DNA from: Ooceraea biroi | Taxonomy: Eukaryota > Arthropoda > Insecta > Hymenoptera > Formicidae | NCBI RefSeq assembly: GCF_003672135.1 | Contig: NC_039511.1 | Span: 7,714,464 to 7,778,463 of the forward strand | DNA length: 64,000 nt | Direction of reading: 5' to 3' | In this document: piece by piece, positions 43,943 through 54,489 of the stretch | Position numbering within the stretch: position 1 is the first letter of the stretch | Layout of the letters: each line of letters starts with the position of its first letter | Translations under genes and position numbers: made by a program | Notes under the pieces: model-generated | Told to the model about the DNA's origin: nothing | The model's input: only the letters and a program-made list of their open reading frames with translations | Databases searched by the model: none

Positions 43943-46037
43943 GTTGTGACGTGACGGTTCGGGACGTCCGTCACAAGGTGCGGCGAGACGGGGGAAGCAC
44001 AAATATTCCGTCGGGATCGTTCCTCTCGCAGGACGAAGGGGGAGCGATACTTTGCCGAGCGGAGTGTGAGCGCGTGCACTAATGGTGTTAAGAGTTTTGC
44101 AGAGTGTAGACCAATCCACTGGAAGAACTGTATCTCACCCCTCGGGACAGCAGCACCTCGGATCAGGGACCCAGCGGCAGAGAAGAGCGGAGCAGGAGAG
44201 CCCTGGGGGTTGCGGGAGCGTTGGAGGTTCCGAGCCGTAAGAGAAGACGATGCCACCGACCGTCCGAAATGGAGGAAAGTACCGAGCCTCGAAGAACGGA
44301 GCCGCAGGCGCGGATCGTCAGCAGAAAATGCCGTGCCGACTAAAGAGAGGAAGGACAGCTAGTTCGATCGCCTTGGAGGGAATGCGCAACCCTTCGGCGA
44401 CCACCTCGAGTCCCCTTATTTGGGCCTGGCCAGCCCGGCGAGGAAAGATGGAGACCGGGGAATGTCGGCGCGGCCAGCACCCCAACACGATCCAGAGAAG
44501 CGCCTGAAGAGCGGTTACCCGTCATGCGAGTGATAGCGGCGAAAGGGGCTGCGGTGACTCGGCGATAAGTCGGTGGTGGATCGATGCGCGGATCGATGCG
44601 CGAACGGGGAAGGACCTCGCGACGCGCCCCGCGGCTTGGCACTTGGAGTTTGGCGAAGCCAGAGGAGCGATCATAACGAGGGCCCCGAAAGCGAACGAGA
44701 TCCGCACGAGACAACGAGAAGAGCGAGGTCCAACGATTGTAAGGCTGCACTCTGCGATATTATCTTGTAAGTACACCAGTCGCGGCGGCACCTCGAGCTC
44801 AGTCTACTGAATCATTGTTTCGTCCCCGAAATACGGGGGAGAGGTTATCGTGTGGTGCCGAGGAGAGAGAAACGAGACGAGGCCGGTCCGCCCGGTGTCG
44901 CGTATGCGGGGAGTAGAACTTCCACCTCGAAAGCCAACTTCAGTCGATTGTCGCGTGATATTGTCGTAATTGTAGGATAATCGGAATTATTTGCTCGTGT
45001 ATTGCGCGTTTTGGCTCGTATGTATTGCGCGTTTCCGAGCCGTGAATTGTGAAGTCCGTTCGTTCCGAGTACCTCGTCGCGTGTAATACGTTTTGTGGAC
45101 CGTCTTTTCGGGGAGCATTAATGGTATCGTATCGAGTTGCGTTTATTCCGAGTAGTCTGGTAGCAGAGCATCAACTTCCGAGCGTTGGAAGAATGATTGA
45201 GACTTTCCGGGTGCGGTAACGCCCGTGAGAGAAAGAGTCGGGATTGATCGCGAGAGGGAAAAGGATTTCGAGCCGACGGTAACGGACGTCTCCTAACCGG
45301 ACTGCGTCACCTCGCAGGAATCACCGATCAGAGTCTCAAGAGCGGGGGCCGGGAAAGTCACCGCGTGAAAGACTGACTCGCGTATTTCGGATAGATTGCG
45401 TTGCGTCTCGTGTTTCGTATTTCGTTGTGTTTCGTGGCGTTCCGTGCGTGTATTTGCGTGTTGGCGTCAGGGTGTTCTTACTGGCGAATCGCTGTATGCC
45501 GGGGTACCAGCCCCGACTCAACGGAAGTTCTGTGAAATATATTATTATTTTATATAATTGCGTTGTGCCTTACTGTCCCCCCTTCCAGCGGCCTTCTAAT
45601 ATCCAAACCCACGACTGACTAGTCGAGCCATAGAAATTTTACGTGCTGATTTCGTGAGCGGCGCAAGTGATTGCGCCTGGCGCCCAATTCCTTTATAGTT
45701 TGCAGTATCGGTGATCGTGACACCGAGACTCAGGCCCACGGTCGAAAGAGAGAGAAGTTATCGAGAGAGAGAGAGAGAGAGAGAGAGGAACCGAGTTCCG
45801 AGCGAGAGAGTGCCGAGGGCAATATCGAGAGCGGAGAAGAGAGTTCCGAGAGGAGAGTTCGAGTGGAGTGCCGAAGGCCGAGAGCCACGTGCCGAGGGGA
45901 ATTTCCGAAGCAAGTCTGAGTCGTCACGATCCCGTTTTCGGGAGTAATTATCGTCTTCAGTAGATTTCGCGTGCAATCTGATTTGCGACGCCGCGCCTAC
46001 GCGTACGGCGGACCGTAGGTTAGCGACGGGTGTCGCA
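43943..46037. mobile_element. 2.1-kb GC-rich insertion, LTR-like
   Basis: Interrupts the hAT frame cleanly: the gene reads FRG on one side and HRENIDD on the other. The insert starts near TGTGACGTGACGGTTCGGGA and ends near GGGTGTCGCA, LTR-like TG...CA. It contains an AATATATTATTATTTTATAT signal (~45536) and a GA microsatellite (45756-45787). Much higher GC than the host hAT. No protein of known family. The target duplication is not clear (only GA is exact), so a solo LTR is the preferred but unproven reading. Confidence 0.45.
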
Positions 46038-46039
46038 GA

Positions 46040-46910
46040 CCACGGAAAGGTAGATTCTGCTTAGCTAAATCATGATTGCATTTAAGATTCGTTCAAGAAT
46101 CTTAATCCAGGTCTTGATTTCTTTCTTGATTTGATCTTGAAGTGATCTATCAACAGTCTGTCCTCTTCGAATCTGCATTTCCAGGCCTTTCCATTTTTCA
46201 AAAGATGCAATATGGATAGAACTATCTTCATGCTGCTTTACTTTTGGATTGAGTTTCCACCATTGTCGAAAGCCGTTTGTTGCAAAAGCGCTTTGTACAT
46301 GCTCCGAATCTTTAGAAGCAAATAATCGGCAACAAAAACAATATAAAGATTCATTGACCGTAGAGTATACTATCCATGTTCTAAGCACCTTTTCACCATT
46401 ATCGAGTTGACGATAAAACCACGCACTAGACATGTTTCTTATCTGACCCTTCGTCTCTGCCCCACTTCTCGTCGTTGCAGCGAACGGTCCTTCCTTATTT
46501 TGAATTGGACCTTACGAAACCAGTTCTGTAACTAATACAGCCTCCAAAGGTATTGGCCATGAGCTTATGTCGATTAAACTGAAGGTTTTTAGTTCATTGT
46601 TTTGTATAGCAACTTGGCAATCCTGATAATTATCGTGATAACTTTCTGATGTTTCATTTATTACCGGTATTTGACTCTCCTGACTACTGATTATTGTTAT
46701 ATATAAGTCTTCATTATGTTCAGGTTGTTCAATTTCAGTCACTGTACGAAAATCATCCGTCTCTATGTTGTTGATTTCATTAGTATGCGAAGAAAACAAC
46801 TCTTGCTCTTGCTTTAAATATTTTAAAAAAGAACCAGCCTGCTTTTGCTCTTCTCTATCCCTTTCTATTCTTCTTTTTCTGTATTCAGCGCCTGAAGGTT
46901 TCTTGCTCAT
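46040..46910 (-). pseudogene. hAT/ZMYM1-like transposase, N-terminal block
   Basis: Starts MSKKPSGAEYRKRRIERD, the typical basic start of ZMYM1-like hAT proteins. An acidic linker runs to a single in-frame TAA at 46512. Then GPIQNKEGPF, SSAWFYRQL, RTWIVYSTVNESLYCFCCRLF (TTF-type zinc finger) and FATNGFRQWWKLNPKVKQHE. It ends with LAKQNLPFRG after a one-base frameshift at ~46070, where the GC-rich insertion begins. Confidence 0.88.
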
Positions 46911-47967
46911 TTTAACTGTAATTTATTTATTTATTTATCTTGAAAGAGTCGGACAAAATATCACTAATTTTCGTTAACTTAAACTATCTATTACAATATA
47001 ACTAAACAGCATTTATATGAATTTATTTCGAGGAAAGAACTGCGCAATTTGTATGTCACACACAAAGACAACACGTATAATTTATAGAACATTATCACTG
47101 CGGAATACCTCAGTAATAATGTTCTATAAATTATACGTGTGTGTGACGCATAAATAAAAATATATAAATAACATACAGCAGCAGAGTAAATGTCTTTATA
47201 CATGAAATTGCTTCATTATTAAGATATTGCGTACTGAGGCATTATTGGTACAACTTCATATGTAACGGCATTTCTACCGTTACCTGTACATATCATTTGA
47301 GAGATGTTGTTATTTTTATTGTATATTTTGTTTCTTTAGAAATAACGAGCGTTTTAAATACTTATTAGTTTAATCCTTTATCTAGTGATGATAAAACGTT
47401 AACCGCTAATATAGAAGCGTAAGTTGCGGATGTGCACTATACAGCGATAAAATTCGCTTCGACTTAGAGTTTTAGTACTTTACTCTTGAAAGATCAAACC
47501 ACTACTGAGGATCTGCGCGTTATACTAACAAATGCAAGAAACAAACCAAACGCGACATCGATCGTAAAAACATAAAGCGATTTGCTTGTCTCTGCACGAT
47601 CCGAAATAATCGAGCAGCGCGGAGAAGAAAAGAGAGCATCAACACTTTGGTGGCTGAACGTTTCATCAAGTCCTTTCGCTTGCACTTTTCATGGAATCGC
47701 TCGTAGCATAGCTACAGATAAGCGAATATATTACTTGAAAATATCGTTATTTAAACTCTAAAAATACCTAAAGATCTAAACAATTGTAAAACGCTAAAAC
47801 TAGTGTAAAAGAGAAACTATAAAACTAAATGGTAAAAGACATTAAAGACTGCGTGAACGAAGTCACGTGATACCAACCGATAACCGCTGAATTGGCGCCC
47901 TTGCTAAGACGGCGCCCGGGGCGGACCGCCCCTTCCGCCCCCCCCTTACTACGCTACTGATCACAAT

Positions 47968-48401
47968 ATGATTCAAAACAACTCTTTTTATTCCGCAGCA
48001 AAGTAGCGGAAGACAGATGTTATACCAATCCAAAATTACACATTCGGACAACACACGTGGCACCCACTTTTCTTCCTTATTTATCTTGCCCAGTTTGCAA
48101 ACGAGTTGCAACAGTCTTGTGATCTGCTTCAAGTTGTTTTGCAAGCTCACGTGTTGATTATACCGTATCTTCTTTCATACTTTCAATAACGTCTCCAAAA
48201 CCTGTTTCCATTTCCACTGATCGTCCAAGGCGTGATTTATCCTCAAAATGTTTACTTTTGTTGCGCCTAAACCATCTCTCACATATATCAGCTGATACAG
48301 CATTCTCTTCACATTGCTTACATATCAATCGTCTGGTTTTGGCGTTTTTTGCAAATTGAAAAACTTAAGCAGACAGGAACGAATATGCACTTTATTTGGC
48401 A
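47968..48401 (-). pseudogene. N-terminal part of the MLE-1 mariner transposase
   Basis: Begins MPNKVHIRSCLLKFFNLQK near 48401, with damaged helix-turn-helix and linker regions (stops and frameshifts throughout). It ends at the ATCACAAT target duplication of the hAT element, and the reading continues at 39865. Confidence 0.65.
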
Positions 48402-48891
48402 TCTTGTCGAATCGAACTAAACATACATAGGTGACAGGTGTAATGGTTTGTTTTGCTGTAATTTTAATGTAGGATAGTTATCTCAAAGAAACAAAACAGA
48501 AGTTGTTGAAAATCATTACAGTACGCTGTATCGCCGTATCCGAATTACTTTTTCCCCAACCTAATATAATCAGACCATCAAATATTTTGTATTATATAAA
48601 ATATGGAGAAAACATTTTTTCTTGGATATCAAAAACTTTCGAAAAGTAGTATAAAAACTGTTGAGAGAAAGATCATTCATGCACACGCACATGGGGACAC
48701 GCACGCATACATATATATACACATCAATATTCACTGATTATAATCTTTTCCTTGAGGAAGTGTTCTAGATGATTAAACAGCTGTTACAGTTTTTGGTCAT
48801 TTCTCTTATTAAAAAGGAAATATTAATGGGAGAAAACGGATGATTCTTTTAGGAAAGATATTTTTATCTGCTTATATTCAATCATTCTTCT

Positions 48892-49507
48892 TTATCTATG
48901 ATTGTACCGAACAGCATGTGAAACAGTCATCATTTCTATAGGTAGAGAGCCTCTCCGTTTGACAAGTGTTTCGGGGACAGGATTGAATTTTCCTATTTCC
49001 CGTTTACACTTAAACCATGTACTATTATCATTTCCTTCAATTGATTTTCCGATAAACATCTCCGGGCCTCCACTACTACGTCTTCTTAAAATCTTTTTAC
49101 GATTTCGTGTCTTGTTGTTTACATTATTTCTACTAAATGGTTCATGACGTAGTTCGGACATGTCTGCTGGTACGGATCCTCGTCTTATGGAAAGCATCCT
49201 GGAAACCATGCTATCGAATAGTTTGCTAATACCATTATTTTTGCTATTGCTGGTATTGTTAATGTTATTATTGTTGTTTATTGAAAAACTCTCATTCTCG
49301 TCTAAAATAAATTAATAATACATTAATCATCCATATTACAATACGTCAATTATATACATATTGATATCATCAATATGTACTTACCAGTCATAGTGAAAAT
49401 ATTTCCCAAACGATTTCCTAACACAGTTTCTTGTGGAAGACTAGCTCTTCTTAAAATCACAAAATTGTCTCCTCGAGGTCCTAAAGGAAACCGATTACAA
49501 TTTCCAC
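48892..49507 (-). CDS. Last two exons of an unrecognised basic protein with four RRxS motifs
   Basis: Exon 49507-49385 opens after a TTACAG acceptor and encodes GNCNRFPLGPRGDNF, VILRRASLPQETV and GNIFTMT, ending at a GTAAGTAC donor. Exon 49301-48892 opens after TTTATTTTAG and runs through an Asn-rich stretch, MLSIRRGSVPADM, RKKILRRRSSGGPEMF, TWFKCKREIG and KRRGSLPIEMM to a stop after RYNHR. Phases agree (G|AC codon). RRxS is a basophilic (PKA-like) phosphorylation consensus, and four copies in ~150 residues is striking. The two-exon structure with correct splice sites and no TE similarity suggests a host gene; earlier exons lie beyond 49510 or outside the window. Function unknown. Confidence 0.7.
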
Positions 49508-49711
49508 CTGTAACGTGTACAATAAAAAAATAGATAATCTAATGGTAATAAATAATAATGGTAAATATAGTGAATATATAAGCAATTAATTATCAGTATA
49601 CTGGGGTCAAAAAGTTCAGTTCAGTTTTTGCGTCAAATTTTATTTTTTGCATTCATAGAAATAAATTATTCATCAAGCAATGGTAATAAATAATGGTATC
49701 TGTACTGAATA

Positions 49712-50215
49712 TACAGGGTGTTTCAAAAATAGATGGACAAATTTTAAAAGCACATTCTATTCACTGTAAGAGTGAAGAAAAGTTATATCACTATGGGTCC
49801 CAAAATGCTTGCTTTCCAAATTATGAACACTTTTACAACAAAATTTGATAAAAGAACATTTTATTAAAGAAATTACTGGAGAGCCATATCAAAGTCTCAT
49901 GGATTGTCAAAGACATTCAAAACTTCCTACGAATATTTTAAGACTCTCGTTTATATGATACTCCTGTTGCCACTGTGGATGTACTATGAAATTATATTAT
50001 CGCTTCGTGACAAAAATACGAAATATTGCAGGAATTTTTGAATGTCTTCAACAATTTATGAGAAGCTAATAATATGAGACTTGCATTGATGCAGAAGGAA
50101 ATTGTTTTCAGCAACTTCTTTAATGAAATGTTCTTTTACCAAAGTTAGTTATAAAAAGGTGTTTATAACTTGGAAAGGAAGTATTTCCGGACCTATATTG
50201 ATATGACGTTTTTAT
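49712..50215 (+). mobile_element. Heavily deleted DD41D remnant E8
   Basis: Begins TACAGGGTGTTTCAAAAATA, with inverted arms about 49775-49870 and 50105-50190. The interior (49940-50100) encodes a damaged C-terminus (YDTPVATVDVL, YIIAS) like that of the other DD41D proteins. The right terminus is eroded. Confidence 0.6.
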
Positions 50216-50988
50216 TGATATGACTTTATAAGTAATCAATTATCAGTATATTGAATTAGCCAAAAAAGGTATCTATGAAACATTATTGTCTATGATATAT
50301 GGTTACATATAGAACACAAATAATTGTGAACGATAAAGCACAACAAAAAATCAAAATTATTCGGATATCTTTATATGTATATATTTACTCTTTTTCCTTG
50401 TTTTTTCCATCACTCTCGATTTGTCCTCTCCTCTCATTGTTCACATACATATACTTACGCAAACATATATATATATATGTATATGTATACAGGGTGCAGA
50501 GAAATTATATCACCAAACTGGTAGGGATGATAGTATGGCCTAAAACAATCACTTTTTGTTCAATACGCATTTCTTCATAGATGGTTCGTTAACGCGCTAG
50601 GGACCGTCAAAGTTGGGGTCTCTAAATTGGAAGTCAGGTTCTGACGAAAATAGTAATTACGCCTAATTGATGAAAGAAGCTGTTCAAAGAGATACATTCT
50701 TGTATTTGAATAGGTGAATGTTTGTTACAAGGTACACAAACATTTGCCTGTTCAAATACAAGAACTTCAATTTTATCCGGTAGCGTTGTTGAAATTCTTA
50801 TACTTGAACGAACGTATAATGTTTGTTTACTTTGATGTGTCTCTACCGAGTAAATGCCGACTGGAAACGAGAAATATGTAAATGTATTTCTGTCATTACA
50901 AAGAGTATATCTTATTGAATCCTGATCTTAGCCAATCCAAACACTTGTGCTGTTTACGCGGAACGGTGAATTTGTGCTTCGATAAAAG

Positions 50989-51534
50989 TGAAGAATGGGG
51001 AACCCACCTCCAATGACCTCGACCTTGACATATCCACGCCAAGCAAGAACTTGACTTTGGCAGATATAGAGGTCATCGTTTCGAGTACTTTGCAAAAGGT
51101 TTTAGCCGCCGCTCGTTGATTGTTAAAACGTTATTAACAAAAAACTTTTAATAATATTGCACGAATTTTCAGTTGCTTATGCAAAAGGATATCAATTAAA
51201 ATTAAAAAAGTGAAAAGGAAGATCTTATATTTAAGATCGTCTTAAGTTTATCTGCAGATGCTGTACAGATCATTTCATTGACTACGGAATATTTGAAGAT
51301 ACACTTAAGACTGTCTTAAATATAAGATTCGGCTATGAATTCTACATTGCTTCAACGACGTGAAAAGTCAAAAACAGACCTCTTTGAACTCAAAATCATT
51401 AAATTTCTTTTGTTAATAACTGTTTAACAAACAACAAGCGACGCCTAAAACCTCTTGAAGGTCACTTAGGAAGGTGACCTTGACAACATATGTCAAGGTC
51501 AAGGTCATTGGAAATGGATCCCCTATTCTTCACT
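50989..51534. mobile_element. ~545-bp MITE with AAGGTCA-rich inverted ends
   Basis: GTGAAGAATGGGGAACCCAC at the left is inverted, with changes, at the right. Both arms carry CCAATGACCTTGACCTTGACA-like blocks and an AAAACCT/CGCTCGTTG block also present in the 36196 MITE. The loop has a second small inverted repeat (ATATTTAAGATCGTCTTAAG against CTTAAGACTGTCTTAAATAT). Confidence 0.65.
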
Positions 51535-51576
51535 GTTACCTGTGCTTCTTCCGCTATATGTTTTGCGAGGGTAAAA

Positions 51577-52630
51577 TATGGAAGGTGGATTCACTTGGTC
51601 AGAACTGTCAGATATCCATCTCGCCTACAGCGCAGCAGAGAAAAACAATAGGGAAGCGCAGCATTATTGTGAGAGATTTCCAAACTGAGTGCCCTCATTA
51701 TCAAACGGTTATTGCCATTGATTGTCGGTTGCGGACAACAGGCACATTTCAAAAATTGTTAAAAAAACCGATGCAGGGCGTCTGCGAACAGTTCGCACAG
51801 CGCAATTTGAGGAAGATGTCCTGCGACGCTTTGAGGATAATCCCTCTACCAGTACCCGCGCTGTTGCTCATGAGTTTGGTATATAACATCGCCAACTATG
51901 GAATGTCGTACATGAGCAGGTTCTCCATCCTTTTCATCACCGGAAGATACAGTCTCTTAGATCCAACGACTACCCTCTTCGTGTCGCAATTGTACAATGG
52001 TTGTTGCAAAAGTCTGTTGAACAGCCAGAATTCCACTCAAAGATATTATTCACCGACGAGTGTTGTTTCACATCACAAGGATTGTATAACATACACAACA
52101 GCCATATTTGGGCAGAGAAAAATCCTCATTTCACATATGTGCACCATCACCAAATACGTTTTTCTGTGAATGTCTGGGCAGGCATTGTTGGTGATGTGTT
52201 AGTTGGGCCATATTTAATCCCTGCACAGCTCACTGCGCAAGCATATCACGTACACCTGCAAGATGTATTGCCGGAATTATTAGAAACTGTGCCATTGGCA
52301 ATCAGGGTTGACATGTGGTTCCTGTATGATGGTGTGCCAGCATGTTTCACACCAAGTACACGATCATCTCACCGCCACCTTTGGTGATCAGTGGATCGGC
52401 CGAGAAGGGCATGGCCCCAGATCTGACACCGATCGATTTTTCCTATGAAGCCACATAAAGAACTTGGTGTACCACACACCAGTTGCCAACGCAGAGGATC
52501 TCGTAGCTCGTATCGTTGCGGCAATTGAAACCATCCGAGACACTTCTGGTATTTTTCGGCGAATCAGGCGATTCCTATTGCCGTTTTTGTAACGAGGTTG
52601 GCAGTCGTAACTTCGAGCAGCTTCTTTCAT
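51577..52630 (+). pseudogene. DD41D transposase of E9
   Basis: Starts MEGGFTWSELSDIHLAYSAA at 51577, with a frame loss near 51680. It resumes with RTVRTAQFEEDVLRRFEDNP, then a stop in the helix-turn-helix (~51885), and FTDECCFTSQG (first Asp) in the frame open from 52001. The second site is FLYDGVPACF. After a stop at ~52387 the remainder is scrambled, and the third Asp region is read only as RSDTDRFF-like debris. Non-functional. Confidence 0.8.
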
Positions 52631-52813
52631 CAATTAGGCGTAATTACTATTTTCGTCAGAACCTGACTTCCAATTTAGAAACCCCAACTTTGACGGTCCC
52701 TAGCGCGTTAACGAACCATCTATGAAGAAATGCGTACTGAACAAAAAGTGTTGTTTTGGGCTATACTACCATCCCTACCAGTTTGGTGATATAATTTTTC
52801 TGCATCCTGTATA

Positions 52814-53191
52814 TACAGGGTGTCTGATATCTGAGTGACCAAATGAAAAGTGATAGTAAAGTAGGTCAAACTGAGAAGAAAAGTCCTCTACCATTTTGTA
52901 AAATTCGCAATAGTTATTAAGTAATAAGCAAAAATGTCTCGGCGGATGAGCGAACGAGAATTGATCTTAATTTTTCGCGGCTGTTCAAATTGAAGTGTGC
53001 GCGATGCGCGGGACCCCTTCGACACACCGTCACTGAACTCGGGAAAATTCTACACAAGGATAGGATAACTACAACCCTTCGTAGCGCCGAAACTACGCCA
53101 CCCTCGACATTTTGCAAGAGGAACATTCGTCTCAGATCACCTCAGGAATCTACCATTAACCGGTGATACGGTAGGTCTGGGACACCCTGTA
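52814..53191. mobile_element. 378-bp MITE abutting E9
   Basis: TACAGGGTGTCTGATATCTG at 52814 to GGGACACCCTGTA at 53191. The right ~215 bases match 18282-18499. A frame across it is the same in both copies but has no family resemblance. The following 53192-53930 has a GC-richer, LTR-like segment with ATAAATAAACG near 53520, and is unassigned. Confidence 0.65.
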
Positions 53192-53929
53192 TAAAGGAGA
53201 GAAGAGAGGACTCGAGAAGTAGTTCCATTATAGACGTTCCGGACATAACGTGAATTGAGTGAGACGTACGGTTTTCCCGATCATTATAAAACATCAGTGA
53301 TATTTCACGTGCATAATGTGAATTGCTCGTACGATCGGCTTAAAAGTTCGGTCCTCCTAGGCCCGTTGCTGACTCGCAATGAATTAACGTTCGCGCGGTT
53401 AGCTCAAGGATCCGAGCATCCCAGGCGTTGCTGATTGAGGCATAAACGTTTCATTCTCATAAGCGATTTTAATTCGTAAGTATTATGTCATAATGTCAAA
53501 GTCATAATGATGTGATATAAATAAACGTTCTTTTTAAACGACGTCTATTTTAATCGGTAGAAACATATTATTTTGGTGCCTCCTGTGAAGTATGAGCTCA
53601 TGATCGTAAGTTTCATCATTCATAAATTAACTACGTCGAATGGTCAGTGGCAGCTCAAAATGGTGCACTCCATCCCACAATAAACGACGTTGCACAACCA
53701 AGAGACGTATCCGAAGGTCGTTTAGCAGAATAGTTAACATTAAGTAGAAACAAACAATAATATGTAAGTCGTTTGGTTGTTATTACGTTCACATTGTGTA
53801 ATTATGTCTGACAAGGTTAAGATTTTATACAAAAACGAACAGCTTTAAAATCACTACTTTGACGAACCTCGTAAATCAAGGTAGATTAGATAAGACCACA
53901 TTGAAGTTATTGCACGCTTAACCACATTG

Positions 53930-54440
53930 TATTGTAAATTTTACTCTCGTAAGAGGATTAATAAGAAAAGAAACATCGCTGAGATGTTTCTCATCAAAAA
54001 ACACAACAAGTCGATCAATCTATAGAAGGACACGGAGAACCTGCCTGAGGTTTACGACAATATCATAAGAATCGTGTGGACAACTTGTTATTACATCTCT
54101 TGTAGTCGTAGGTTACTGACATATTCCGACAATTTATCTCGTTTCTAAATCTTGTCTTTGTTTTAAAATGTAAGACATTTTAAACAGTTTTTTATTATTT
54201 GAAGTTTGTAACTGAAGATATTATTTGTTTATAGCTTATGTTTGAAATTATTTTAATATCTTTAACTGTGTTCTTTAATTATTTATATTGATATGTATAT
54301 TATTAGTCCGTAGATGACGAACGTTTGTTGCCACATCTGTCCGTTCTACTGAATTTTGTACACTGGATAAGGATCAAAAATTGATGTTCGAAACATCGTG
54401 GTTTTAACAATAAAACTGTTGTCAGGTTGGTTGAACAAAT
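53930..54440 (+). pseudogene. Penelope-like element remnant (C-terminus and 3' region)
   Basis: Around 53965-54090 the reading KRNIAEMFLIKKHNKSINL, NLPEVYDNII matches the conserved C-terminal tail of Penelope-like proteins downstream of the GIY-YIG domain (compare 57592-57813). The following ~350 bases end in a GTTCGAAACATCGTGG-AACAATAAAA segment typical of Penelope 3' regions. Reverse transcriptase and GIY-YIG are absent. Confidence 0.6.
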
Positions 54441-54489
54441 TTTCTTTCCTTCATTTATTCACTTTTACTGGCGACGATACAGAGAAAAC

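Larger units (their letters stand above)
39874..47959 (-). mobile_element. hAT element (ZMYM1/TTF-zinc-finger type), 8.1 kb with nested insertions
   Basis: Left end CACTGGCGTAGTAAGGG and right end (complement) CAGTAGCGTAGTAAGGG, flanked by the exact 8-bp duplication ATCACAAT (39866-39873 and 47960-47967), as expected of hAT. The minus-strand transposase is in three blocks interrupted by MLE-2 (42144-43429) and a GC-rich insertion (43943-46037). 39890-40800 is a GC-richer non-coding block with an AATAAA-like signal, possibly another LTR. 46990-47960 is non-coding with a 26-bp hairpin at 47071-47140. Confidence 0.9.
39232..48564 (-). mobile_element. Mariner element MLE-1, split by the hAT element
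   Basis: TTAAGCTGGGGAGAAAGTAA at 39232 and TTAGGTTGGGGAAAAAGTAA inverted at 48564, flanked by TA. Removing the 8.09-kb hAT insertion plus one copy of its target duplication leaves ~1.24 kb, normal for a mariner. The transposase pieces are 48401-47968 and 39865-39313 on the minus strand. Confidence 0.85.
50488..52811 (+). mobile_element. DD41D element E9 containing an AAGGTCA MITE
   Basis: TACAGGGTGCAGAGAAATTA at 50488 and its complement ending at 52811. Arms ~50488-50690 and ~52630-52811. A MITE related to 36196-36928 lies inside at 50989-51534. The right end is separated from the next MITE (52814) by a single TA. Confidence 0.85.

Noticed and set aside
53195..53650. LTR with primer-binding site after 53560
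   Set aside because: LTR-like composition and a TGGTGCCTCC motif, but no boundaries, paired LTR or coding sequence could be shown.
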